From NCBI GenBank assembly GCA_947493745.1, contig CANLSM010000005.1, positions 62,001 through 126,000 on the forward strand: a stretch of DNA of 64,000 nt, written 5' to 3'. The DNA is from an uncultured Paracoccaceae bacterium (GTDB lineage: Bacteria > Pseudomonadota > Alphaproteobacteria > Rhodobacterales > Rhodobacteraceae). Positions 32,004 through 40,011 of the stretch are shown here, piece by piece. The translations under genes and the position numbers were made by a program. Below the pieces are notes generated by a model, which made no database searches, was not told the DNA's origin, and saw only the letters and a list, made by a program, of their open reading frames with translations. Every line of letters starts with the position of its first letter. Position 1 is the first letter of the stretch.

Positions 32004-32945
32004 ATGACGTTCGACTACACCTCCATCGGCTTTTACACCTTCGATTGCCTCTGCCGCCCGGTCACGCAGATCCCGCCGGGCGGCGATACCTATTTCGTCG
32101 AGGATTTCACGCTGGCGGTCTCGGGTGCTGCGGGAAGTGCGGCGATTGTGGCCGCCAAGCACGGGCTGAGCGTGCAGGCTGTGGGCGGTGTCGGCCATGA
32201 CGACATGGGCGACTGGGTGCTGGCCAAGCTGGGCAGCTTCGGTGTCGATACCACGAATATGGAGCGGTGCCCGGACCACATGACCTCATCCTCGATCGTG
32301 ACGACAAGGCCCGATGGCGCGCGTCCGGCGCTTCACAAACGCGGCGCAACGGCGGGGTTCTATGTGACAGATGATCGGCTGGACCGGGTGCTGGACACGA
32401 AGATCCTGCATATCGGCGGCGTCGGGCTGATGGACCGGATGGATCAGGGCCGCTCGGGCGAGGTGTTGGCAGAGGCGAAGCGGCGCGGGATCACCACGAC
32501 GCTCGACGTCTTTGCCTCGACACCTGATGACATGCCGCTCATCGCGCCGCTTCTGCCGCATACCGATTTCTTCATGCCGTCCGAGGAAGAGGCGATGGCG
32601 CTCTCCGGCCTCACGGATTTCGACGAAATCGCGCAATTCCTGCTGGATCAGGGCGTGGGCGCGGTAATCCTGACGCTGGGGGCAGAGGGCGCGATGTACC
32701 GCGACCAGACCGGCCACGGCTTCAGGATCCCCGCCTACGCAATCGACGTCATCTGCACCTGCGGTTGCGGCGATTGTTTCAACGCGGGCTTTGCCACGGG
32801 CCTCCATCTGGGCCGGTCTCTGGAGGACTGCGTGCGCCTCGGACAGGCGTCTTCCGCACAGAACGCCATGGGGCTCGGTTCGCAGGCGGTTGTCACGTCT
32901 CTGGATAAGACCTTGCGCTTTATGGAAATCACGCCGCAGAAGTGA
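32004..32945 (+). CDS. PfkB family carbohydrate kinase with cysteine-rich active-site motif
   Basis: 313-residue ribokinase-fold kinase that should phosphorylate the imported carbohydrate with ATP. AVSGAAGSAAIVAAKHGLSVQAVGGVGHDDMGDWVLAKL is the N-terminal PfkB region. The C-terminal motif, usually DTTGAGD, reads CTCGCGDCFNAGF: the catalytic aspartate and both glycines remain, but threonine and alanine positions hold cysteines. The ATG directly abuts the ATPase stop, placing it in the ABC operon. Its product may be the effector of the SorC regulator. Substrate unknown. Confidence 0.88.
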   Translation: MTFDYTSIGFYTFDCLCRPVTQIPPGGDTYFVEDFTLAVSGAAGSAAIVAAKHGLSVQAVGGVGHDDMGDWVLAKLGSFGVDTTNMERCPDHMTSSSIVTTRPDGARPALHKRGATAGFYVTDDRLDRVLDTKILHIGGVGLMDRMDQGRSGEVLAEAKRRGITTTLDVFASTPDDMPLIAPLLPHTDFFMPSEEEAMALSGLTDFDEIAQFLLDQGVGAVILTLGAEGAMYRDQTGHGFRIPAYAIDVICTCGCGDCFNAGFATGLHLGRSLEDCVRLGQASSAQNAMGLGSQAVVTSLDKTLRFMEITPQK

Positions 32946-32979
32946 TATCTTTGCCGGTGCACAACGCGAGAGCCACTCC

Positions 32980-33660
32980 ATGAGACCGATCTTGCCCCCT
33001 CTCCCACTGCCCAACGAGCTGGCCATGCCGGTCAGGGATGCGCTTCGGGGCATGCGCAAGACGCTGTCGGGGCCGCTGAAACTGATGGAGCCGGTCGAAG
33101 GCGCGCTGCCCGAGCCGTTGCGGCAGGTCGCCCGCCGTGTCGGCGGCCAGCCACAGACACCCCGCCCCGATCCCGAACTGGCCGATGTGCTGGGTCTGTC
33201 GGATTTCGCAAACAGCCGGGACGCCACCGCGCGTTTTGCAAGAACCACGTACCAGGGCCTGAAATTCGCTCTCAACCGGCTGGGGCGCGACGACCTGCTG
33301 ATCAGCGAAACCGTTGCCGGTCTCGCCTATCGCACGGTCCAGCGCCAGAACGCCGACGGGGCCGATCCGTTTCAGATATCCGCACAGATTTTCGAACAGC
33401 TCGTGGGGCATCACGTCAGCGGCGTGGCACCGGGCACCTCCATCGGGCTGCATGACGCGGAAGAACAGATCAACGCACTGGCCGTCTTTGCGGTACTGCT
33501 CTGGATCCTCGTTGACCGCGAGATTGCCGAGACAAACGAGGCCGAGGTGCTGGCGCTCTGCGTCGATGTCACGGCCTCGGTCGCCGATCAGGTGATGGAG
33601 GCGTCGCCCGACCGCGCACAGCTTGCCGGGCTGCTCAGCACCTATGCCGGTGCGATCTGA
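32980..33660 (+). CDS. Hypothetical protein, alpha-helical
   Basis: 226-residue soluble protein I do not recognise. It opens with a proline-rich stretch (RPILPPLPLPNELAMP), then amphipathic helices (ALRGMRKTLSGPLKLMEPVEGALPEPLRQVARRV; FEQLVGHHVSGV). A hydrophobic helix at about 165-180 (NALAVFAVLLWILVD) could be buried or weakly membrane-associated. It starts 34 bp after the kinase stop and the next unknown gene begins immediately after its stop, so the two are a coupled pair. They may be a tail of the ABC operon or a separate unit. Confidence 0.7.
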   Translation: MRPILPPLPLPNELAMPVRDALRGMRKTLSGPLKLMEPVEGALPEPLRQVARRVGGQPQTPRPDPELADVLGLSDFANSRDATARFARTTYQGLKFALNRLGRDDLLISETVAGLAYRTVQRQNADGADPFQISAQIFEQLVGHHVSGVAPGTSIGLHDAEEQINALAVFAVLLWILVDREIAETNEAEVLALCVDVTASVADQVMEASPDRAQLAGLLSTYAGAI

Positions 33661-34269
33661 ATGGCCCAGCCCGACACCCTGACAGACACCCAACCGGTGC
33701 GCAAATCCATCCGGCGGCTGCGCTGGTTCGAGAACTCGTTCCGCCAGCAGGTCAGCAAGACATGCGACGAGACCGGGATTGATCTGGCGATTGACGACCG
33801 CAAACTGGCGGCAACCTTCATCAACTGGCTGCGCGCGTTCGAAAGCCACAAGCCGCAGCACGAGACCGACCGCCAGCCCTTTGTCGGCTTCGCTGCCGGT
33901 CTGATGCTGCGCGCCCTGATCGAACATGCCCCGCTCGGCGTCCGGTCGAAACCCGATGATGTCGATGACACCAACCCCGCCTATTTCTGGCCCGAGGGCT
34001 ATGTCTACGTCGCCTATTGCCTGAACATGCGCTCGGCTGTGCTGGAGCAGGATTTCCACGAGGATCGCAAGGTCGCACCCGAGCTTGACGAGATCCGCAC
34101 CTGGTGGTCGTTCAAGGAAAACGTCGCCAATGATCCCGCACTCGGCATCGCGTTTCTCGACCTCTTCGCGGGCGAAAAACCGGACTGGACCAAGCCGGGT
34201 GTGTTCCGCAGCCGGGACGTCGGACCGACCGCACTGCGTTTCTATGAACGCAAGACGTTGACCGACTGA
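33661..34269 (+). CDS. Hypothetical protein, partner of the preceding gene
   Basis: 202-residue soluble protein of unrecognised family. Visible features are a basic N-terminal helix (RKSIRRLRWFENSFRQQVSKTC), AATFINWLRAFESHKPQHETDRQPFVGFAAGLMLRALIEHAPL and FWPEGYVYVAYCLNMRSAVLEQDFHED. No signal peptide or membrane segment. Its ATG directly follows the previous stop. The 3' end overlaps the convergent radical SAM gene by 28 bp. No function assigned. Confidence 0.7.
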   Translation: MAQPDTLTDTQPVRKSIRRLRWFENSFRQQVSKTCDETGIDLAIDDRKLAATFINWLRAFESHKPQHETDRQPFVGFAAGLMLRALIEHAPLGVRSKPDDVDDTNPAYFWPEGYVYVAYCLNMRSAVLEQDFHEDRKVAPELDEIRTWWSFKENVANDPALGIAFLDLFAGEKPDWTKPGVFRSRDVGPTALRFYERKTLTD

Positions 34270-35612
34270 CGCGAGCTTTGCGGCGACGGGAAGACCCAGA
34301 AGAACTCACCGCTCAGCCCCCCGTCCCGCTCGGCCTGTTCATGCACGAAATCGACGGCCCCGGCGAGGCTTTCACGGGTCCAGCCCAGGCAGGAGCGCAT
34401 CTTCAGCGTCACCGGGTCATAGTCGAGCGCATGCTCTTTCGGTGAGCGCTTCATCAGCGCGCTCGGCAGCACCAGACAGTGATAGACCCTCAGCGCGAAG
34501 GGCAGCGCACGCGCACGCTCGAAATTCCGGCGAAACGCCTCCGGACTGTCACCCGGCAGGCCCAGAATGATCTCGATGGCCAGCGACGCGACCGACCGCA
34601 ATTCGCCGAGGATCGTGTTGAACCGGGCCTCGTCATAATTGCGCTCGACCTCGTCGAGAACATCATTGTCAAAGGACTGAAGACCGACGCCGATATGCGG
34701 ATTGCCCACACCGTCGAGAAACTTCACATGCTCCTCGCGGACACGCGCGGGATAGACCTCGCAAATCAGGTTGCGGTGCTTGAGAAATCCCGTCTCCTCG
34801 GCCGCCTTGGCCAGGTTCACGAATGCCGGACGGTTCAGGTTCAGCCCCGCATCGACCAGAAGCAATGTCCGACGCCCGTTCTCGCCGATGGCCGCGAATT
34901 CAGCGGAGATGCTCTCCACACTGCGAATGTTGCGCGGCGCGTCCATCTCGCCCCATTCGCAGAACGCACAACTGAACGGGCAGCCCCTGTAGGTCTCCAT
35001 GACGGCAAGGCCCTGCTGCGGGACAAGTCCGGCCTCGTAGGGCGAGGCGAGATCGTCAAGGATCGCCGGGTGGCGCGGCGGTGTGGTCTTCCAGCCCGGC
35101 CCGTTGCGCACCGCCAGCCCGCGCACATTCCCCAGCGTCTCGGTATCGCGGCGGACCAGCGAGACGATCTCGGTCATCGTGATCTCGCCTTCGCCAAGCG
35201 CCAGCACATCGGGCTGGATCATCGCGGCAAAGGGCATATGCGCCAGCATGTTGGCCCGTGCAGACGGGCCGCCAAAGACCACCAGCCGGGTCGGGTCGCT
35301 GGTCTTCAGATGCCCGATGATGTGCATCAGCGCGGGCAAGGACCAGACATAGGCCGACCCGCCGATCACGTCGGGATCGAAAGCCTCGATCTCGGCGGCG
35401 ATCATGTCCGGGTCCCCCAGCGGATCATCCCAGATCCGCAGATCGAGATCCGGCAGATCGGCGGCCAGCAGAGACGAGGCCACCAGATAGAGGCCCAGAT
35501 TGGGAATATAGGGCGGCAGCGCCGGGTCCCGTTCGGGGTAACGCCCGATCAGCGCCACCCGGCGCCCGGTCCGAAACGCCGCAACCGGCGCCTTCACTAC
35601 TTGAACGACCAC
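34242..35612 (-). CDS. Radical SAM protein with N-terminal B12-binding-type domain, copy B
   Basis: 456-residue radical SAM enzyme. Residues about 15-150 form a cobalamin-binding-type Rossmann domain (VALIGRYPERDPALPPYIPNLGLYLVASSL; FDPDVIGGSAYVWSLPALMHIIGHLKTSDPTRLVVFGGPSARA); the classical DxHxxG histidine motif is not seen. The cluster motif ETYRGCPFSCAFCEWGEMD gives CxxxCxxC. Later parts share RTLLLVDAGLNLNRPAF, IGVGLQSFDNDVLDEVERN and IILGLPGDSPEAFRRNFERA with copy A. It overlaps copy A by 16 bp in one operon. Substrate unknown; B12-type members methylate or rearrange unactivated carbons. Confidence 0.85.
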   Translation of the reverse strand: MVVQVVKAPVAAFRTGRRVALIGRYPERDPALPPYIPNLGLYLVASSLLAADLPDLDLRIWDDPLGDPDMIAAEIEAFDPDVIGGSAYVWSLPALMHIIGHLKTSDPTRLVVFGGPSARANMLAHMPFAAMIQPDVLALGEGEITMTEIVSLVRRDTETLGNVRGLAVRNGPGWKTTPPRHPAILDDLASPYEAGLVPQQGLAVMETYRGCPFSCAFCEWGEMDAPRNIRSVESISAEFAAIGENGRRTLLLVDAGLNLNRPAFVNLAKAAEETGFLKHRNLICEVYPARVREEHVKFLDGVGNPHIGVGLQSFDNDVLDEVERNYDEARFNTILGELRSVASLAIEIILGLPGDSPEAFRRNFERARALPFALRVYHCLVLPSALMKRSPKEHALDYDPVTLKMRSCLGWTRESLAGAVDFVHEQAERDGGLSGEFFWVFPSPQSSRQSVNVLRS

Positions 35613-36925
35613 CAGAACGTCCCCTGCGCACCATTGTGCTGTTTCGAGAGGCGGCTCAGATGGCTGCGCATCTGCTTGATGTCAGTTTCCGACCATTGCG
35701 CGTTGGAGGTCATCGCGAAGGTAATCGGATCAAAGGCGATATCCCATTCCGGCCGCGACCGGGTCAACAGCGCATCGGGCAGCACCAGACAATGATAGGC
35801 CCGCACTCCACCAGGCATGGAAAGCGCGAAATCGAGCGTTCGCAGGAACCCCTCGGGCGTCTCGCCGGGCAGCCCGAAGATGATCTGCACCTCGATATTG
35901 TTGGCGACCTTTGCAAGCTCGCGCACCGAGGGCTCGAACCTTGTCTGATCGATCTTGCGATCATGGGCGACGAGGACCGCCGGATCCGTGCTCTGCAAGC
36001 CGACGCCCAGATAGGACGCGCCAATGTTTTCCAGAAATTCCAGATGCTTGGGCCGGATCGTCGATGGGTAGATCTCGGCCCAGAAACTGGTCTTTTTCAG
36101 ATGTCTGGTCTGCTCATTGGCGGCCGAAAGGTTCCGAAACGCCGCCGCATTCAGGTTCAGACCGGCGTCGAGCAGGAAAACGGCGGGCGCTTCCAGTTCC
36201 TCGAATGCATTGATTTCGCGGGTGATATACTCGGTCGAGAACACGTCGCGCGCAGGCCGCACCGCCCCCCATTCGCAGAACCTGCAGGCCAGAGGGCAGC
36301 CGCGATAGGTCTCAAGATAGGCAACCGCGCCATGGGGCATCAGTGATTGCTGATAGGGCGAGGCGATCTCGTCCATCGGCACACTTCCTGCGGGACCTGT
36401 CTTGGTCCAGCCCCCGCCCGGTTTCGGAATGGCCAGCCCGCCGATCTTCGCCAGACCCTCGGGCGAGCGATCAGGCGCGCGGATGATCTGCTGGATCACC
36501 ACCTCGCCATCGCCCTCGACCACCGCGTCGAGATAGGTCTCCGCACCAGCATAGGGCGCAAGATCGAAGACACTGGTCCGCGCCGACGGACCACCGAAGA
36601 TCACACAGCAGTCGGGATTGGCGGCTTTCACCATCCTGGCTGCGTTGATCAGCTTCAGCGTCGACCAGACATAGATCGAGAAACCCACGATGTCGGGCGC
36701 AAATTCCTTGAGCGCGGCCATGGTCTGAACCTTGCCAAGCCGCGCATACTCGAAATAGCGGACATCCAGATCCATCTCGGGCGTCAGCGCATTGGCCGCC
36801 GCCATCACCCGATGCACGCCATAGCTCGGCAGCTCGAGCGGGCCCAGCTCACCGCCATCGGGATCGGGCGACAGGGAGACGAAGGCAATCTTCTGATGCC
36901 TCTGGATCGTGGTCGCAATGTTCAT
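35597..36925 (-). CDS. Radical SAM protein with N-terminal B12-binding-type domain, copy A
   Basis: 442-residue radical SAM enzyme, first gene of a two-gene operon with its paralogue. The N-terminal Rossmann domain includes FAPDIVGFSIYVWSTLKLINAARMVKAANPDCCVIFGGPSARTS. The [4Fe-4S] motif is ETYRGCPLACRFCEWGAVRPARD. FLLDAGLNLNAAAFRNLSAAN, LGVGLQSTDPAVLVAHDRK and IIFGLPGETPEGFLRTLDFA match copy B. The shared EWG and DAGLNLN blocks mark a distinct subfamily. No obvious substrate-biosynthesis or peptide-precursor gene lies beside it. Confidence 0.86.
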   Translation of the reverse strand: MNIATTIQRHQKIAFVSLSPDPDGGELGPLELPSYGVHRVMAAANALTPEMDLDVRYFEYARLGKVQTMAALKEFAPDIVGFSIYVWSTLKLINAARMVKAANPDCCVIFGGPSARTSVFDLAPYAGAETYLDAVVEGDGEVVIQQIIRAPDRSPEGLAKIGGLAIPKPGGGWTKTGPAGSVPMDEIASPYQQSLMPHGAVAYLETYRGCPLACRFCEWGAVRPARDVFSTEYITREINAFEELEAPAVFLLDAGLNLNAAAFRNLSAANEQTRHLKKTSFWAEIYPSTIRPKHLEFLENIGASYLGVGLQSTDPAVLVAHDRKIDQTRFEPSVRELAKVANNIEVQIIFGLPGETPEGFLRTLDFALSMPGGVRAYHCLVLPDALLTRSRPEWDIAFDPITFAMTSNAQWSETDIKQMRSHLSRLSKQHNGAQGTFWWSFK

Positions 36926-37052
36926 GGGCGGCTCTGGTCTCCTGACAATCGCAACGCGTCGGCCCCCTCAGACCCACCTCTTACCTGCGCCGACCGCCGG
37001 CGCGCTGTCAATCATTACTGCCCGGATGGGGCGGGACTATGGCAGGGCAGGC

Positions 37053-37082
37053 TTGCCAAAACGGAGCGCCGGGATCTAAGAT
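37053..37082 (+). promoter_or_regulatory. Candidate sigma-70 promoter of the ABC-F leader
   Basis: TTGCCA (37053-37058) and TAAGAT (37077-37082) are spaced by 18 bp, a reasonable -35/-10 pair. It lies about 35 bp upstream of the small leader ORF. The 127 bp between this site and the radical SAM start (36926-37052) show nothing recognisable beyond presumed divergent promoter sequence. Confidence 0.45.
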
Positions 37083-37117
37083 AGGACGGTCTGGAACCGG
37101 AATGACAGGAGGGCTTC

Positions 37118-37189
37118 GTGGGCATCTATCGCTATCATGATCGAACGCGCGGCCCTGTCCCGGCCCTGCAAATCCGTTTGCAGGGCTGA
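37118..37189 (+). CDS. Short leader ORF (23 codons) upstream of the ABC-F gene
   Basis: A 23-codon frame starts at GTG 37118 and ends at TGA 37187-37189. AGGAGGG (37107-37113) lies 4-5 bases before the start, the best Shine-Dalgarno in the locus. The peptide begins VGIYRYHD and contains R9-T10-R11 followed by GPVPAL. An Arg-x-Arg (+x+) pattern is the known hotspot for macrolide-dependent ribosome stalling in Erm leader peptides. An alternative start, ATG 37102 in another frame, gives only 12 codons. Role as an attenuator peptide is inferred from position and RNA structure. Confidence 0.5.
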   Translation: MGIYRYHDRTRGPVPALQIRLQG

Positions 37190-37262
37190 TCGGGAAAAGC
37201 TTCACTTCCTCTCGGTCTGCCCGATCCGGCGCGTCTTGCGTCGCCTCATTCCATCAGACCGA
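37163..37262 (+). promoter_or_regulatory. Putative translation attenuator with mutually exclusive stems before the ABC-F gene
   Basis: Three perfect pairings are visible. Stem C: GCCCTGCAAA (37163-37172) with TTTGCAGGGC (37177-37186), 10 bp, TCCG loop, inside the 3' end of the leader ORF. Stem A: GATCGGG (37188-37194) with CCCGATC (37220-37226), starting at the leader stop codon. Stem B: TCGGTCTG (37212-37219) with CAGACCGA (37255-37262), whose 3' arm runs into the GAAGAG ribosome-binding region of the ABC-F gene. The 5' arm of B lies inside the loop of A, so A and B should exclude each other. No T-run follows C. Confidence 0.55.
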
Positions 37263-37273
37263 AGAGACATCCC

Positions 37274-38788
37274 ATGAGCCTTCTGAACATCAAAGATCTG
37301 AGCGTCATTCTTGGCGCGCCGCTGTTCTCCAATCTCAGCCTGACCATCGGAAAGGAGGACCGCATCGGGCTGGTCGCGGCCAATGGCCGGGGCAAATCCA
37401 CCCTGCTGCGCTGTCTGGCAGGCGCGCTTGATCCGACCAGTGGCGACGTCACCCGCGCCCGCGGCCTGCGCACCGGTCTGGTGACCCAGAACGTGCCCGG
37501 CGCGTTGCTCTCCCTGCCGCTCTATGAGGCGGTGCTGGACGCCCTGCCGGAGGAACAGGCCGAGTACGAGAGCTGGCGGGTCGATATCGCGCTGGACGAT
37601 CTGGACGTCCCGGCTGATCTGCGGACCCGCCCCCTGGGGGAACTCAGCGGTGGCTGGCAGCGGGTCACCCTGCTCGCCCGCGCCTGGGTGACCGAGCCCG
37701 ACCTTCTCCTGATGGACGAGCCGACCAATCATCTCGACCTCTCCCGCATCGGCGTCCTGCAGCGCTGGCTCGACACCGTTGCACGCGGCATCCCCGTGCT
37801 CGTGGCCAGCCATGACCGCGCCTTTCTCGACGCGGTGACCAACCGGACCCTGTTTTTGCGCGAGACCCGCAGCGCAGGTTTCGCCCTGCCCTACAGCCCG
37901 GCCCTCGCTGCCTTGGCCGAAGCGGATGCAGCCGAGGAACGCCGGTTCGAGAATGACATGAAACAGGCGCAGCAATTGCGCCGGCAGGCCGCCAAGCTGA
38001 AGAATATCGGGATCAACTCGGGCTCCGACCTTCTGGTCAACAAGACCAAGCAGCTGAAGGACCGCGCTGAACGGCTGGAGGAGGCCGCGCGCCCGGCCCA
38101 TCAGGACCGCTCTAGCGGGGCAATCCGGCTTGGCAACAGCGGCACCCATGCCAAGGCGTTGCTCGCCCTTGACGACGCGGAGGTGACGACACCCGACGGA
38201 CCGGTGCTGTTTCGGACCGGCAGGATCTGGATCAACCGCGGCGACCGAGTGGTGCTTCTGGGTCGAAACGGTGCGGGCAAGACCCAACTCGTGCGGCTGG
38301 TTCACCGGGCCATGACATCCGGCGCGGAGCAGGTCAAGGCCGCTCCCACAGCCGTACTCGGCTATTCCGATCAGGGCGTGACGCAGCTTGACGAGGCCGC
38401 CAACCCGATGGAGGCCATCACATCGAACTTCGATGTCGGCGACCAGCGCGCCCGGTCACTTCTCGCCAACGCGGGTATAAATATCGACCTGCAATCCGCA
38501 CCGATCACGGCGCTCTCCGGCGGGCAGAAGGCGCGGCTTGCGATGCTGGTCCTGCGGCTCACCTATCCCAATTTCTACCTGCTGGATGAGCCCACCAACC
38601 ATCTCGACATCGAAGGTCAGGAGGCGCTGGAGAGCGAATTGCAGAGCCACGAGGCCTCGAGCCTGCTGGTCTCCCATGACCGGACCTTCGTGCGGGCGGT
38701 CGGCAACCGGTTCTGGCAGATCGAAGGCAAACGCCTGATCGAGGTCGAAAGCCCCGAGCCCTTCTTTACAGAGGCTCTGGGGGTCTAG
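37274..38788 (+). CDS. ABC-F family ATPase (ribosome-associated type)
   Basis: 504-residue soluble protein with two ATP-binding cassettes and no membrane domain, the ABC-F layout of translation factors and antibiotic-resistance proteins. Cassette 1: Walker A AANGRGKSTLLRC (Ala in place of the first Gly), signature LGELSGGWQRVTLLARAW, Walker B LLLMDEPTNHLDL. The linker (residues about 210-280; AEERRFENDMKQAQQLRRQAAKLKNIG, NKTKQLKDRAERLEEAARP) is helical and charged. Cassette 2: GRNGAGKTQL, ALSGGQKARLAMLVLRL, YLLDEPTNHLDI. The upstream leader peptide and competing stems suggest induction by ribosome stalling. Its stop overlaps the convergent DUF1479 gene by 4 bp. Confidence 0.92.
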   Translation: MSLLNIKDLSVILGAPLFSNLSLTIGKEDRIGLVAANGRGKSTLLRCLAGALDPTSGDVTRARGLRTGLVTQNVPGALLSLPLYEAVLDALPEEQAEYESWRVDIALDDLDVPADLRTRPLGELSGGWQRVTLLARAWVTEPDLLLMDEPTNHLDLSRIGVLQRWLDTVARGIPVLVASHDRAFLDAVTNRTLFLRETRSAGFALPYSPALAALAEADAAEERRFENDMKQAQQLRRQAAKLKNIGINSGSDLLVNKTKQLKDRAERLEEAARPAHQDRSSGAIRLGNSGTHAKALLALDDAEVTTPDGPVLFRTGRIWINRGDRVVLLGRNGAGKTQLVRLVHRAMTSGAEQVKAAPTAVLGYSDQGVTQLDEAANPMEAITSNFDVGDQRARSLLANAGINIDLQSAPITALSGGQKARLAMLVLRLTYPNFYLLDEPTNHLDIEGQEALESELQSHEASSLLVSHDRTFVRAVGNRFWQIEGKRLIEVESPEPFFTEALGV

Positions 38789-40002
38789 ACCATCATCTGC
38801 GCGCGGCCCAGATCGGTCAGATCATTGACCGTCGCACGGCCCTTGAAATCGACCTCGTAATCCTCTGGCGCAAAATCCGGGGCCGAGCGCCCGGCCAGAA
38901 ACGCCTCCGCCTGCTTGCGGGCATAGGCTTCGTTCTTCGGACAGCGCGGCGAGGCACCGATATAGATCACGTTGGCATAGTCTGCACCGCTATGCTCATC
39001 CGCGACCGAGTGGATCACGTCGGGATGCCACCAGACCGTATCGCCCGGCTCCACCACCGGGATGCTGGTCAGACCGGCAAGGATATCGCCGTGCCAGTCC
39101 GTGCTCGCCCCCAGCGCCCGGCCCGGTGTCGCGCCGCAGAGATCATCCTCTGCAACATCATCCTGAAGCGCCCGCAGCAGGAAATAGGCAATCGACCGGG
39201 CGACCGGGATCAGGCTGAGCGTCCCATCCTCGGGGCCCTGTGTCGTCAACCCGGTCCAGCCCTGAAACGTGCGGAACATCGAGCAGACGGCAGGCGAGGA
39301 ATACTCCCGCGTCTGGGTGCGATAGGTCGCCTTCCACGGATCATAATCCTGCCAGCGCCCGCCAAAGATCGGGCCGTAGATCTTCTGATAGGCCGGGTCG
39401 AGCCAACGCTCGTAGGACCCGCTGTCCATATGCGGCGACAGGCCGAGCGTGGTGTCGCCTGGCACCCGTCTGCGGGTCCGGTCCGCATAGGCAAAGTCGT
39501 GATCGGGATCGAACTCGTCACCCATCGGTCCGGCCACATCCCAGAGCCGGTTGAGGAACCGCTTGGTGGCCGCCATGCTTTCCGCCTGCCGCGCCATGAC
39601 CTGCGGTTTCGACCAGTAAAGCCCATAGATCTGCGGCGCGCCCGATTTGAGATCCGAGAAGTAGGTATCAAGCCCCGCCTTCTCCTGCGCGCGGGTCAGG
39701 TAATCATTGTCAGCAATGTACTCACCGATTTCAGCGTTCCAATCCTCGGCCTGAGCGCGCTCGAAAACACCACGCACGACCACACAGCCGCGATGCCGGA
39801 TCGCCGCCCGGCTGGCATCGGAGACCGCGCCATCGGCGATGTCCCGGTAGGCAAGCTCGGGGATGACCGGGCCGCCTTTGCGGATCACATCGACCTCGGC
39901 GCGCATGGCCCCTCGCACTTCCTCGAAGGCCGCCTTCACATCCGTGAGGCCGCGCAGATGCATCTTTGCATCCCGGATATAGTCGTTCAGCTCGGTATCC
40001 AT
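38785..40002 (-). CDS. DUF1479 family protein (Fe(II)/2-oxoglutarate dioxygenase-like)
   Basis: 405-residue cytoplasmic protein of the DUF1479 (YbiU-like) family, structurally related to Fe(II)/2-oxoglutarate oxygenases. Candidate metal ligands are H and D in GLSPHMDSGSYERWLDPAYQ and the late histidine in GDTVWWHPDVIHSVADEHSG. RGCVVVRGVFERAQAEDWNAEIGEYIADND matches the N-terminal half of the family. It is the last gene of the second carbohydrate ABC operon, 9 bp after the D-lyxose isomerase-like gene, so it probably acts on a sugar or a sugar derivative. Confidence 0.87.
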   Translation of the reverse strand: MDTELNDYIRDAKMHLRGLTDVKAAFEEVRGAMRAEVDVIRKGGPVIPELAYRDIADGAVSDASRAAIRHRGCVVVRGVFERAQAEDWNAEIGEYIADNDYLTRAQEKAGLDTYFSDLKSGAPQIYGLYWSKPQVMARQAESMAATKRFLNRLWDVAGPMGDEFDPDHDFAYADRTRRRVPGDTTLGLSPHMDSGSYERWLDPAYQKIYGPIFGGRWQDYDPWKATYRTQTREYSSPAVCSMFRTFQGWTGLTTQGPEDGTLSLIPVARSIAYFLLRALQDDVAEDDLCGATPGRALGASTDWHGDILAGLTSIPVVEPGDTVWWHPDVIHSVADEHSGADYANVIYIGASPRCPKNEAYARKQAEAFLAGRSAPDFAPEDYEVDFKGRATVNDLTDLGRAQMMV

Positions 40003-40011
40003 GATCCCCCC

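Noticed and set aside
30015-32279. Minus-strand open frame of 754 codons antisense to the ABC permease, ATPase and kinase genes
   Set aside because: It covers four strongly conserved genes on the other strand, has His/Arg/Asp-rich low-complexity composition and no family features; it is a by-product of GC-rich codon use.
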